DNA of 64,000 nucleotides from Amoebidium appalachense (GCA_963693365.1 CAVNZM010000002.1:8494001-8558000); one strand, 5' to 3'; numbered from the stretch's first letter, positions 36,035 through 49,740 are shown. Notes: a model not told the origin generated them from the letters alone. Numbers and translations are program-made.

Positions 36035-36508
36035 AGCCCCTACCGAGTTGGAGCGGGCTAATGAAATCATTTGACGAATCAGATTTGTCTTTGGCATCAT
36101 CGCTGATGATTCCGCCGCGCACGCACGTGACACAGCTTGAGTTGTTGATCATTGATTGTGCTAATGGGTTCTATTGTATTTTGAAATAATACACTGTACA
36201 GATAATCGATGATGGCTGTTTAATATACCGCTACTTTTTGCATAGCAATTTATGTGAAGAAGCTGTCCCAGGCTATCTGGGTTTCTTCTGGCAAGGCAGT
36301 GAAACCTCCCAATTCGCCCTATGGCAATTCCGATCTACACATGGGATAAAAAAGAAGTTTTTCAGCCAATCGTATACATTGTGTCTAGATTGAAATTCAT
36401 TGGATGAATGAATCCAGACTGAATATTATTGTAACTTTATTTGGTTAATTTACTCTTTCGGTCGACATCAAATTCGGTGACCGCCAAGACTCTGTGTTCC
36501 CTTCGGCC

Positions 36509-36511
<3 letters not shown>

Positions 36512-36564
<53 letters not shown>
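36512..36564 (+). repeat. (TA)n microsatellite, unit B
   Basis: Perfect TA run, occupying the position of the poly(T) run of unit A. Confidence 0.97.
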
Positions 36565-36566
<2 letters not shown>

Positions 36567-37676
36567 CGTAGGCGCGGCGTAGTACTACGGTGCCCGGCCA
36601 CTTACGTAAGCCAGTGGTACTTAGCCTTGGAGACTAAGTGAGAGCCTGCCCTCGACACCGTGCCTATGACACTGAGCCTTCCAGCTTTCTCAGTTTTGGG
36701 AGGAGATTATTACATGTACATGAACCAAAGTACCATGCATGTTGGTCCCATGTTGCCATATACAATGTTGTAGTCACGGTCACATGGGGGGCAGTTGTCA
36801 GACTTCGGACATGTACATCATGCAAATTTACGGTTAGGGGTGTCTGCCAATCATCAAAAATGATGGGGTATCATATAAATAGAGATACTATGCACATGTA
36901 CTGAGATCAAACAATCAACACACATGTTCACAAATGCACGGTGCAAATGCTTTGGACATGTACAGGTCCATTCAGAGGGGGGGGGGGGGGGGGGGGGGGT
37001 GAGGGGGGAGGGGGGGAGAGAAGGGGGAGGGGGAGCTCGAGGAGCCCGGCGTGGGGGGGGGCGGGGGGAAGGGGGGAGGTGCCCGCTATCCCGGGCCCCC
37101 GGGCCCCTTTTAGCCCACGGTTATAGCTATAATAATTTATGATACGGAATCACGCAGTTTTGAAAACTCCCTGCAGCTGAAATATTGAATTTGGATCCGG
37201 ACGTTGTGTGATCGCTGATACTAAAAAGAAAAGTTGCAGGTGCCAAAACCCTTAGATATACACTTGGATTTAGATCTGCCTTCTTTTGATTGGTTGAAGT
37301 GAGTTAGATGCCATTAGCCAATCAAAGCACAGGCATGCTGGCCAATCATTCCAAACCAAAAGGGGATGACGAATGACGTCAGGCTTCTGAAGCTGAAGGA
37401 GGCTCGTATGTGTAGTATGTGTGGGGGGCGGTTTACTCGCCGATGCATGTCTATCAATAAGTGTGACCTGTTAGCTAGCGTAATAGAACCGGAGGTTATG
37501 GATTCTTTTCCGCCTCCCTTCCTCAATATATTCGTTCTAAAATGACTATTATAGCTCACCTTATCAATGCTGCACAGTATGATATTGTGATACACGGTGC
37601 CTTAACTTTCTTTCGGAGCTACCAATGCTAGCCTCTGCTTATCCATAATATGTAATACTAGCCAATTCTTGGTTCT

Positions 37677-37700
37677 GCGTGCCCCCTGGCGGGGGCACGC
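37677..37700. repeat. Perfect 10-bp stem hairpin
   Basis: GCGTGCCCCC, loop TGGC, GGGGGCACGC. Role unknown. Confidence 0.8.
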
Positions 37701-38619
37701 CTTACGGGTCTGAAGCTTTTGGCACGCACACACACACGCACAAACACCTGTAAACAGTCACACAGTGACAGAGGCATAACGCATGAACAATCACATACAC
37801 ATCACAAGCATGCGCACGTCATGTACACTTGCACGCACCATGCATACATGTGCACAAACACACACACACAAACAGGTTAGTCTTCATGCAACTCAGTGAC
37901 ACTGCAGCTGATTGTGCCCAAGCAGTCACCCATGCATGCATACCCGCCAAACGGCACAGGCCTAAAATTTTACAAATAGGCCTAGGCCTGAGTCAGCCTG
38001 AGTCACCACGTACATGTATACATCCACACGCGCACCCGGCGCACGCAAGCGCGTAGGCTACTCAGTGTAGTACTCCGTGGCGGTCCCACGTGCACCACGT
38101 GCACGGACGCCCTCGGAGCTCCGCCGCTCAGGCACGGACAGGCAGGCGCTGATCATGAGCCTGACGGCAGCTGCATAGGATCTAGATCTAGATCTCCTGG
38201 GCCAATCATTGAGAGATTTGCCAGAGAATCTTCAAAACTTTGATCTTGTAGATCCTGTATACAGCCGCACACTGGCCGCTGACGCACAGTCTCGAAGAAG
38301 TGTGTCACTTACAGGTTTTGATAGGCACTTACCTTTGCGCATGCCATGTTTCCGCGCCGTACATATAAGATGTTTTTGCTTACCTGATATTCATGTTAGC
38401 ACAAAGATGAAATCACAAATTAGAAAGCATGGTGCATGTACACATGTGCATCATGTGCATGCCTGACTGATCATCCATGTGTCGTTGATCGAATAGACTC
38501 TACGCACATCATGTGCGCCGTGCGGGGTAGGGGCACGCACATCATGTGGGCCGTGGACGTCATGTCCCGTGTACTTATGACACATATACACATACATGTT
38601 GTGCCCACGCACGTAAGGT

Positions 38620-39420
38620 GCCCATTATGTACGTGAATATGTACGTGAAACTGGCCCATTTTCTCATTCATTCAAGAGGCTGTGGAGCTCGTCTCTTGAA
38701 CACTCATAACAAAAGCCTCACGTTCGTTAGATCTTACGTGAATTCGAACCTGACAGTGATATTCAAGAAAATAGGGGAGCCTTGTGTTCCGTTTCAACGA
38801 TTCGGAACCTGAAAAGACACGGCTCTATGTATGTACAAGGCCACATGTGCACTGCATGCGCATGAATCCGATGATCGTTGGCACATGCGCATGTAAATGT
38901 ATCATGAAATTCATAGCATTGTGCATACGGCTATCTATCATCCATTCTTAGATGAATCATTATCACGAAGTCGGTGAGATTTATTTGAGATAACTACATT
39001 TCAGAATAAATGATGAAATTGTGAGAAAGTATTACGCATGCTGTTGAACGTCCCACTCTATGTGTGCGCCTGCATGTGACCGCCGCGAGGCTCACGCCCA
39101 TCATCAGTTGGGTCGTGCTAACCTGTTTGTATGTACGTGAAACGGGCCCATTTATGATACCTGGAGCACGTCCATATGTACGTGAAACTGGCCCATGTTT
39201 GATTCAAGGGGTTCGGGGGAACACGTCCATTCCAACTTCAAAACCTGCTCACGTTCGATAAGTCTTGCGTCAATCCCATGTTTTGATTCAAGCGGCACGT
39301 GCAATATTGAAACTTCAAAACCTGCTCACGTTCGATAAGTCTTGCGTGAACCTTCCCGTAATATTCAGGAAAACTGTGAATCCTAGGGTTCGTTTTTCAC
39401 ACGAACCGTTAGAGGTTTTG
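38620..39420 (+). repeat. Degenerate direct-repeat array
   Basis: Recurring blocks: ACGTGAAACTGGCCCAT (about 38643, 39135, 39180), CTTCAAAACCTGCTCACGTT followed by CGATAAGTCTTGCGT (about 39235 and 39314, 79 bases apart), and AATATTCAGGAAAA/GATATTCAAGAAAA followed by GTTCGTTTTT-like sequence. Earlier copies are more diverged. Confidence 0.7.
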
Positions 39421-39752
39421 GGATACCGAAATGATAGACATCCCTTGACATTGATGCAAAAGTTTAGGAGGTTTCCCACGTGCTACTCAGGATCTGACTG
39501 CCAGTGACTGGTACCGCTTCTTAGCGAGGCGTTCTATAGAATCTGTACTGAGGGTTGTCGTATGTATGCTACAACTGCGCTAGATGTTGCTTAGCATGTA
39601 CATATGTCACGAGCTGCATTTGATTGGCTGCGCTGAAAAACGCAGTAGGCCGTCGAGTGAGGCTGGGCCCCAGACAGTGTCCACGGCAATAAATAGTGTG
39701 TAAACCCCCTTTCGGCCAGGGCAGAAAAATGGCCAGCGCTAAGTGAGAGACG

Positions 39753-39782
39753 CAAGCACGCACACACACGCACGCACGCACA

Positions 39783-39854
<72 letters not shown>

Positions 39855-39858
39855 CACT

Positions 39859-39933
<75 letters not shown>

Positions 39934-39958
39934 ACACACACACACACACACACACACA
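39753..39958 (+). repeat. (CA)n array, unit B
   Basis: Several CA runs separated by CTGA and TGTG interruptions; counterpart of 26512-26705. Confidence 0.95.
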
Positions 39959-40616
39959 TGTGCACACACACACACTGGCACCGCACAAATACACACACAT
40001 ACATAGATAGAGACACACACAGTTCACGAGTGTCACACACACACTCTCCCCCCCCCCCCCCCCCCCCCCCCCCCCTTTCTCTCTGTCTGTATGTCTCTTT
40101 CTATGTGCCTCCATCTCTTTCTCTTTCTCTCTCTCTCGCTCTCCTGGCACCCTCATTTTCTGCCCCACCCCTCTAGCTCCCCCCTCCCCCCCGGCCTTCC
40201 CCCCCTCCCTCCCCCTCTCCGTCTCTCTCTCTCTCGCCATCTCGCCATTAAAAAGAAAAGTTGCATGTGCCGACCCTACCACAAAACCATGCATGGGCAC
40301 CCGGAATTCGAATAGGATGTGGGGTTCTTCCTTCGACCAACTGCCCCTCCCCCCCCCTCCTCCCCCCCCCCCCCACCCCACCCCCCCCCACCCCCTCCCC
40401 CCCCCCTCCCTCCCTCTCTCCCTCCCCATATCCCCCCCCCCCCCCCCTCCCCCCAAAGACACACACACCCTTCCCCTCCCCCCGGCCCACGTTCCCGAAC
40501 ACACACACACATTTTTTTTCACCTTCCTTGAACCCACACGGATCATGAGCATACACGCACGCGCACGCGCAAACACACACACACACACACTACACACACA
40601 CCACACACCAGGTGCG

Positions 40617-40620
<4 letters not shown>

Positions 40621-40668
<48 letters not shown>

Positions 40669-40700
40669 GCACGCACGCACACGCACACGCACACACACAG

Positions 40701-40753
<53 letters not shown>
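40621..40753 (+). repeat. (CA)n arrays beyond unit B
   Basis: Two CA runs (40621-40664 and 40705-40753) separated by CGCA-rich sequence. Confidence 0.95.
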
Positions 40754-40755
<2 letters not shown>

Positions 40756-40780
40756 CACACACGCACACACACAGTTCATT

Positions 40781-41633
40781 CGCAATGGCACACACATGTA
40801 CTTAGCCATACAGTGAGATCTGGTTTGTGAAAACCAGCCGGTCATGTATCAGATTCACAACTTGCAATTTATATCAACTCAGAAAAAAGATAGGCACATC
40901 CCACTATTTAAACGTCATACTATTTTTACGAAGTCTCTTGCCACACTTCTGATGAACATTACACACTGTAATATCGTAATACTTATCATACGCTCCCACA
41001 TACGCGTGCATACCATGACTTAAAATCACACACAAAATGCATTTTTAGAAATCTTCATTCCTGCCCTAGTCACTAGGCAAGTAGTAGTTCGCTACAATAA
41101 CTGACGCACACGGTCGCACTCTAATTGTACTATACCCGGGCCAACAACAGCCACAAAAAAAGGCTTACACTGTTTTACAAAACTAAGATGTGCATCCAAG
41201 TTAGGGCATTTATGGTGCTGTCTGCTGTTATGTAGCGCAAACTTTTAACTCCCCCCCCCCCCCCCCCCCCCCCCTCCCCCCCTCTTTCTCTCCCTCCCTC
41301 CCTAACTTTTCCCTCCTTTCCTCCCCCATCAGCAGAGCCACAGAGCAGAATAGAAGAACAGAGCAAATCTCTGAAAAGAAGTTGCGCTCTCAAGGAGACA
41401 ACAAAGCCAAACAGGAGGTAAACAAACGATGTCAATAACAACCACCACCATAATAATAATAAATGAAAAAGTACATAGATTTAAAAAAAAAACAAAAAGA
41501 CCCAAAAAGTGTTTTGTGGCAGTCTGGCTGCTCGTCCCATCATGCCTTCTTCGACTTCTGAGATTTCCTCTTTGCCCTCTGTGTGGAATTCCATCTGTAA
41601 GAATTTGGATTCATCCCCCGCGCCCCCCCCCCC

Positions 41634-41673
<40 letters not shown>

Positions 41674-42463
41674 CCGCGGTCGAAGTATTGGGTGCAGCAA
41701 ACATGAACATACAGATGGGTGGAGGTAAGCATACACAGATCCTCACGGAAAGCCCATTGTGCACTTGAGCGCACAGGCATACTGACTCACGTAGGTACAG
41801 CAGAATGTACAAACACAACTCTCACGCAGGCAAGAATATATTTGTATTAAGTGTGCACATTATGTAATGAAAGGACAGGAGTACATGTACACACATGCAA
41901 GTATAAGTGCAAAAGAGTCAAACCCCCCACAGAGAAGAACTGAGGGTCAAAACAGAGAAAACGCAGAGTACACAAACAAGCATACATGTGTCTCTCTTCA
42001 CCTCGAGTAAACAGCGTAAATCCCGAGTGGGTTTTAAATCGGGATAATGGTGATGGTGTGTGCGTGTGTGTGTGTGTGTGCATGTGTGTTGTGTGTGTAT
42101 AGGCCTTTCTGCGCGTGGGAGAATCTTTTGTGTGTTTGTGTCTGTCTCCTGTGTGTGCACCTGTCCGCACGCCCCCCCCCCCCCCCCCCCTCCCCCCCCC
42201 TCCCCCCCCCCCCCCCTTTCCCCTTTCCCCCTGCCCTTCTTCCTCTTCCACCCCCCTACCCCCTACCCCCTCCCCCCTTTCCCCTTCTCCCCCTCCCTTC
42301 CCAACCCCCTCCACGAAAGAAAGAAAAGAAAAGAACGAAAAGGAGGGGGGGGGGGGGGGAGAAGAAAAGAAAACGACTTGATCAGCACAAAGACAATTAA
42401 ACAAAACATTCGAAATTGGTCTCTTTGATAGGGGTTTAAAATGATGAAGTTGGGGCCCGGGGG

Positions 42464-42500
<37 letters not shown>

Positions 42501-43072
42501 TTGAAGGAGAGAGCAGGAGGGAGAGAGCGACTGTAGGGGGTCCAAGCACTCGATCTTTTTAACCCGTAAAAATATGTATGCATCATTCCTGAAGATAAAA
42601 AGTCAGGTCAACTGAACGTTCTTCTTATAAGGCCGCATTCCATCTGAAATCACTGATTGCATGACCCATACCTGGTGATATCTCCCTGGGCAACAAAACG
42701 TGTTTTTACGTCTTCTAGGCCAAAATTACAGGTTTTCTTGTTTTTCGATCGTGTTCCCGTCCGAGGACCCTAACAAGCTAGGTGTCGCTATAAAGCCTAG
42801 GATATTTATAACAACTTTTCATAATGCGTCAAAGGCTGTTTACTAATGAAAAACAAGCTTTAGTGCTCGTTAAAGGTCGTAAGGTCGCAAATTTTAGAAA
42901 ACGTATTTTGACGTCTTCTAGACTTAGAATCTGGCTCTCTATCACATCGATCGATTTTATCATACTTGGCAGATATTGACCGGGGGTCGCGGTGGCAGTC
43001 GTAGCTCGAGCGCTGTCTCCCACGGGTGTCCCGTGCAAACCTTTTGAGTTTACTCAGCGGTATGAATTTTCG
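40781..43072. other. Intergenic, no gene seen
   Basis: Mixed complex sequence with C runs (41251-41274, 41638-41670, 42174-42216) and a G run (42468-42500). The 20-base string CCTCGAGTAAACAGCGTAAA near 42001 also occurs near 1608, a hint of another dispersed repeat. No coding frame with family features. Confidence 0.55.
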
Positions 43073-43079
43073 AATACAA

Positions 43080-43259
43080 TGCTTGAGTGTGGTACACAGC
43101 AGGCTCCTTTATTCATAGCAGGCTGGGCAGGGCCTCACACATGAACATGTGATTGGCCGGGCAAGGCAGCCTGGCCTGCAAGGCTAAGAAGCCAAAAACA
43201 GCGCCACAAGCCCCACAAGGTGCGGCGAAGCAACAGCATCTGTTAGCCTCTCTTAACAC
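43080..43259 (-). mobile_element. 180-bp insertion with 7-bp target duplication (solo-LTR-like)
   Basis: Both sides are flanked by the same heptamer AATACAA (43073-43079 and 43260-43266). On the minus strand the element starts GTGTTAAGAGAGGCTAACA, carries a poly(A) signal AATAAAGGAGCC late in the sequence and ends AAGCA. These traits suit a short solo LTR better than a MITE or SINE. No internal coding domains are present. Family unknown. Confidence 0.5.
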
Positions 43260-43266
43260 AATACAA

Positions 43267-43751
43267 CCTATGTACAAAAAGGTCACTCACGGTGAACGAC
43301 GGGGAAGGCAGGGTTATGAACAGGATGTGCTCGTTGATGTGCAGGGGAAAGTACCAGTTATAACCTTGGAGGAACCGACTACAGAACGGCGGTTCTGTGC
43401 CGTGCACGTAACAAATGTGTGGCTATGAAACGCAGGCGTTGTGAAAAAGGACCCTATGTAAACAAAAGCACCTTTACAACTTCGAATAGATATGGAACGT
43501 CTCTGAAGAGAAACGTCCTCCTGCTGAGCGGGCTGTAGGAGTTGATCGATTGGAATCCCAGGGAGATATGTCCCAATATTCCCCTTGGGAAAAGAGACTC
43601 GCCTGCGACGCAAGGGGCGGGCATGCAAGCAGAGGGGGGGAGGGGAGGGGGGGGGGGGGGGGGAGGGGGGAGGGGGGGAGGGGGGGAGGGGGGGGGGAGG
43701 GGGGAGGGGGGGAGGGGGGGGAGGGGGGGGGGGGGGGGGGATAATCAACAC
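43267..43751. other. Downstream of the F-box pseudogene
   Basis: Complex sequence to about 43630, then a G-rich block (43636-43740). On the pseudogene strand this is the C run that follows its predicted 5' splice site. Confidence 0.55.
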
Positions 43752-45328
43752 CTTTTTCATTGTCTTTTTAAGGGCTGCCACCTGACCGATGCTACTTCCA
43801 TAGCCCGTGCAAGCGTAGGGGGTGAGGAAGGGGCACGTGGCAAACGGCATGATGTCCAAATTAGGCAAGTCCTGCACCCCTAACTCCCTGATCGGCGGAT
43901 GGTGCAAAAAACACGAAATGTCGGCGATCTTTGTCGGCCCACCGAGCACCAGTTTCGTGACGTGAAGGCATTTTGCGATCGGATCGGCGCTCTCCAGATC
44001 GGGGCATACGCTTAGGACCGCCTCTCTGAACGGGTGGTATGGGTGCGATGGGGCCGGGCCGAGGTTGGTAATGCCCGTGACATCTTCTACAGTAAAAACA
44101 CGGAGTTTGGGATGGTTGGACAGGGCGATAAAATCCGATTTCACCGCCGTGTTGAAAATCTGGAGGTGCGTGAGAGACTTGAGATTGGAAATTACGTGCG
44201 TGCGGATGTTTGCGACACCTTTGAGGGCCAGCCTCGACAATGTTTTTGCGCTGCGGCCGAGAAATTCCGGCTATCCGACGTCCTGTCCCGTGCTCGTGCC
44301 ATGTATGTTGATCAAAAGAGTCTCAATCGGTCCGATTTGAGATTGGGAACTCCGCCTGGCATCCCGCGCGATTCAAACAAAAAAAACTTCCAAATTGGTG
44401 CACTCGGCCAGATTAGAAATGTCCCCTTCCAACCCGCAAAACTTGGCGAATTTCAATTTCGGGATAACAGGAAGTTTGCTGCATTTCCGGTACTCATCCC
44501 CCTTGATCACAAGCTTCTCCAAATTCTCGCATTCAGCCAACCCTGCCATATCGATTATGTCGCCAAAACCCCCGTCTAATTCAAGCTCAATTTTCCGGAT
44601 TGTCTTTCCGACCGGTCGTGTGATTGCCGGCATATCCAAAACCATATCCGCTGCACCCACGGTTATTTCATCCAGGGTTAGAACCTGCAATTTCGGGGTT
44701 TTTTGCAACAGCTTTTCCAATTCACCAGAAGCAAAGTGCGTACTGTGAATAGTCAGCGATGTCAAATTTTCGTTTTCCTTCCGTATTTTCGCCTTTGCCA
44801 CCTCGAACCTGCCCAGGGTTAACGATTCCAATTGCGGACATTCGTCCCACGCCTGCGACACAAATGTCCACCTTTCCCGGTCTTCGTCGTCCGATCGCTG
44901 TATCATTGCTAAATTTTTACACTTTAACACACTCACTATATTCCCAGTCATGCTTTTCAGTATATTGTATTTGCTCATATACCCACCCAAGACTATCACA
45001 GGTTGCACTTTTTCGAGGCTGCCTAGCACACGCCATACATCACCTGACAGGGCGATATCGACAACGAGAGTGTAGTTCAGGAAATATTGCATGTCGATCT
45101 TTGCCGATCCAATCGCCGATCCCGATATCCTTATGCAAGGAAGAAGGCTGGGATCGCGAGAGTCACTCTGATTGGCTCCCGGAATGGCAAGTTCGAATAG
45201 GCCCGATTGCGCGTCACACGCCAAGTGGTTACAGCGTTTGCACACGGTGGTTAATGTCTTTCGGTCTTCGATATGCAATTTCCGGATGATCGCAAAAACG
45301 ATCTCGCCTGGAGTCGATTAAGGAGGCA
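43752..45328 (-). pseudogene. F-box/leucine-rich protein pseudogene (inverted copy)
   Basis: Clearly homologous over its full length to the exon at 50365-51977. Lesions: one C is missing in CTCC(C)AG near 45312, which shifts the frame just inside the F-box. A frameshift follows the T run near 44385-44392, giving VFFV then stop. Further in-frame stops and changes lie near 44320. The open frames 44373-45278 and 43752-44240 are the surviving pieces. The left edge keeps the GT donor context AAAAAG/GTGTTG before a C run, and the right edge keeps a CA tract ending CACAG. A duplicated genomic copy is therefore more likely than a retrocopy. Confidence 0.8.
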
Positions 45329-45329
45329 C

Positions 45330-45368
<39 letters not shown>

Positions 45369-45640
45369 GTACGCGCGCCCGTGTGTGTGTATGTGTGTGT
45401 GTGTGCCTGCGTGTGTGTGTGTGTGGGGGGGGGGGGGAGTGCGGGTCTGTGTGTGTGTGTGTGTGTGTGTGTCGCGTCTGCATTCATCTGTGTTTCAAGA
45501 GTGATGGTGGGGGGGGGGGGAAGGGGGAGCGGAGAGGACAAGACATGAGTGTTCAATTGCTCCCCCCCCCCCCCCCCCCCCCCAAAATGCCCCACCCACC
45601 CACCCCACCCCACCCCCTCAACCCCTTCCCCCTCGCTCCC

Positions 45641-45681
<41 letters not shown>

Positions 45682-45922
45682 CCTCTTCGACCCCAGGGGT
45701 AAGTGATACACACAGAGTAGCACAAACACACACTGAGACACAGAAAAATGCATAAACCACACACACGAACACACATCCGTAGCACCCGCACTCACACGTG
45801 CAAGCACAGAGGTCTGGGTATAGGTACTGAAATACGCAACAACAACCCTCACTGCTTTCTCTTCTCATGTAGAGACCCCGTTTGCCCTATCTGCCTTCAT
45901 ACGCGCCTCCCCTTCTCCCCAA

Positions 45923-46058
<136 letters not shown>

Positions 46059-46530
46059 TCGCGACCTCCCTCCCTCCCCCCAGCCCCGTGCCCTTCCCGT
46101 TTTCTTTTGCCTGTCAGTTAATAACACCCACGTGAAGCAAAACATATTCACAGGCACACAGCATGATCATACAACGTGCACAAACATACACAAGAGGGTT
46201 GCACAGAGCGCCTCCTAGCGTACACATACAATTCCACACCTTCCTTGCTCCTATACACATATAGGTGGGAGCCAACAGCACGTAAGCGTTAAAGAATTAA
46301 AGAGAGAGAAAGAGAGTAAGAGCAAGGCTGGGGATGGGAAGAGAGGGAGGGGAGGGCGGGTAGAAATGAGCGAGATAGTCATGGAAAGAACGAGAGAGGA
46401 GATCGAAGAGAGAGAGAGCAAGGCGTGAGGGAGGGAGGGAAAAAGCCGGAAAGGAAGAGAGGGAAAGCAGGGGCTGCCCGGGAGGTGGGGGGGGGGAGAG
46501 GGGGGGGAGGGGGGGGAGGGGGGAAAGGGT

Positions 46531-46630
46531 GGTCATAGAATACGAAGTACACATTCATGACAGACAACACAATGCAGAGTGCAAAGCACACGAGAGAGTA
46601 TGCATAATAAGCAGAGCCTATCCTCAGGGG
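46531..46630 (+). repeat. Interspersed repeat copy 4
   Basis: Well preserved: ATACGAAGTACACATTCATG, ACAACACAATGCAGAGTGCA, then ATGCATAATAAGCAGAGCC and ATCCTCAGGGG. Similarity may continue for about 60 bases downstream (ACCACAGTGACCGAGTATC). Confidence 0.8.
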
Positions 46631-46960
46631 GGAGCCTCCTAGTCAACCACAGTGACCGAGTATCAACCCATTCACCTGTTCGACTTAACCCAACTCAAAC
46701 ACTGTTTTTTACTTGAACACGGAGAATGTATGCATTAAACGGTTGAAATTGTGGAGCAGGAGCAATGAAAAAGTCAAGACAAGACACGCAACAAAAATAC
46801 TAAAATCAGAAATCTAACTCCTAAAAAAAAAAAAGCACAGGATTCAGGCACTTGGCCAGCGCTGAACAGGCCCCTTCATTAAAAAGAGGGAGAAGGGACG
46901 GGGGGTGGGCGAGTGGGCGTGGCGTGGCCCTGGGGGGGGGGGGGGGGGGGGGGGGGGGGT

Positions 46961-47100
46961 TTGAAAGCGGGACACGGTACGAAGTACACATACACGATGA
47001 GAGGCATAGTGCAGGATATATGCAAAGGCAAACATTCAAGTATGCAACATCATCAATTCGCACAGTATGTGTCATAAGGAGAGCCCATCCTCAGGGAGGG
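46961..47100 (+). repeat. Interspersed repeat copy 5
   Basis: Starts after a G run with TTGAAAGCGGGACACGGTAC, ends GAGCCCATCCTCAGGG. It has an internal insertion relative to copy 4 and shares CAAACATTCAAGTATGCAAC with copy 9. Confidence 0.75.
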
Positions 47101-47152
47101 GGAGGGGGGAGGGGAGGGGGGGCAACCGGAGAATAGGAGAGAGCAGGGGATG

Positions 47153-47184
<32 letters not shown>

Positions 47185-47848
47185 GTGAGGTATAGATTAC
47201 CGGAAAGAAATAACATGCAGGGAGAAGGGGGCGGATGTATTGAGGAAGGGGAGAGGGGGGGGAAGGAGGGGGGGAAAGAGAAAGAGAAGGGAAGAGGGGG
47301 GGGGGGGGGGGGGGGGAGAAGAGAGAGAGAGAGAACAAAGCTTCTGGAGCTTCTTATTTTTACCATCCTGTATCCCTGTCTCAAAAAAAAGGTGTACATA
47401 AAACCTAAATCCCAGTCTCCCGACCACTTCCTTGTGAATCTTAAGCTGTCAGTGCCTTGCGCCCCTTTATTACTTTCCGTTCTCCCCCTCCAACCCCCCC
47501 CCCCTTCCCCCCTCCCTCCCCCCTTTCTTCCCTTCCCCTCCCCCCCCCCCCTCCCCCCCCCCCCCCCGGAAAAAACTCACACATAAATCCCCACGTCCTG
47601 CCCCTTGGAACTTAACTCCTTCCCTTCCAAACACGCACACGTATGCAAGTTCTAAAAGAGACACATAGGTTCAGACCTTTGCCCCCCACACAAACTAAAA
47701 ATTGAATTAAAGCCACGCACATGCACTCCCTCCACGCATGCTCCCTTGCACGGGTGTTTGCACGGACTCACCTTTCGCTTGGTCGGCGATTGGAAAAGTG
47801 CCTAGATGAGTTTCCGAGCTCTCCATATTGCCTTCCTTGCCCAAGCTA

Positions 47849-48025
47849 AAGATGTCTTGTATCTACACTCATCAGAGAAGAGAGATGCATGTGGTATTTG
47901 TGTATCCAAACTCACTAGAGAAGGGAGAAGAAGTTGCGGTGTTTTTTGTATCTCTACTAACTAGAGAAGAGAGATGCATGTGATACTTGTGTATCTGTAC
48001 TCATGGGAGAAGAGACGTAAAGTTA
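47849..48025 (+). repeat. ~45-bp tandem repeat, four units
   Basis: Units contain TTGTATCTxxACTCA, then (G)AGAAGAGAG, then ATGCATGTG(G/A)TA. The second unit is the most diverged. No coding frame runs through it. Confidence 0.75.
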
Positions 48026-49199
<1,174 letters not shown>

Positions 49200-49246
49200 C
49201 TCTCTCCTTCTCCCTCCCTCCCTCCCTCCCTCCCTCCCTTCTCTCC

Positions 49247-49285
<39 letters not shown>

Positions 49286-49361
49286 CCCCCCCCCCTCTCT
49301 CGCTCGCTCGCTCCCCCCCCCCCCCCCCCCCTCTCGCTCTCTCTCCCTCTCCCTCTCCCCT

Positions 49362-49400
49362 CTCTCTTTCTCACACAAACTCACTCACTCTCTCTCTCTC

Positions 49401-49464
<64 letters not shown>

Positions 49465-49508
49465 GAGAGCTAGAGAGAGAGAGAATGAGTTTGTGTGAGA
49501 AAGAGAGA
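49362..49508. repeat. Large inverted repeat of CT/GA sequence
   Basis: Left arm 49362-49403 and right arm 49470-49508 are near-perfect reverse complements, including the non-repetitive core CACACAAACTCA / TGAGTTTGTGTG. They are separated by about 66 bases of GA. CT/C-rich flank on the left and GA/G-rich flank on the right extend the symmetry loosely over 49200-49560. Confidence 0.85.
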
Positions 49509-49696
49509 GGGGGAGAGAGAGAGAGAGAGAAAGAGAGGGGGGGGGGGGGGGGGGAGGGGGGAGGGGGGGGGGGAGGAGGGTATGAGTTCCGGGTGTATTT
49601 GTTCGTGTAGATTGGCCCAAATGTTCAAAAAGCTTGTATGTCTGTGTATGTTTGTTGTGGTGTGTATGTGTGTGTGTTTTTTTTCCCCTTTCTTTC

Positions 49697-49709
49697 TTTT
49701 TTTTTTTTT

Positions 49710-49740
<31 letters not shown>

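Larger units (their letters stand above)
35896..37399. other. Upstream flank of gene B, no gene seen
   Basis: Counterpart of 24989-26470. It carries the promoter, the (TA)n array, G-rich stretches near 36975-37080 and no convincing coding frame. Confidence 0.6.
37400..39712. other. 2.3-kb segment present only in unit B
   Basis: Complex, moderately AT-rich sequence with no convincing gene. It carries a hairpin at 37677-37700, the palindromic AGATCTAGATCTAGATCT near 38180 and a degenerate repeat array at 38620-39420. No terminal inverted repeats or target duplication were found at the edges. It may be an insertion in unit B or a deletion from unit A. Confidence 0.65.
29458..40240 (+). repeat. 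Long direct repeat, unit B (~10.8 kb)
   Basis: Second copy of unit A. Its left edge lies in a (GGTG)n tract. Unit B carries a segment at 37400-39712 with no counterpart in unit A, after which the similarity resumes at CTTTCGGCCAGGGCAG. Confidence 0.9.

Noticed and set aside
38209-38466. 85-residue frame within the 2.3-kb segment
   Set aside because: No recognisable domain and no supporting context.
43153-43428. 91-residue plus-strand frame with a DVQGKVPVITL segment, considered as a retrotransposon protease
   Set aside because: It overlaps the 180-bp insertion, lacks the DTG active-site motif and is not flanked by other pol domains.
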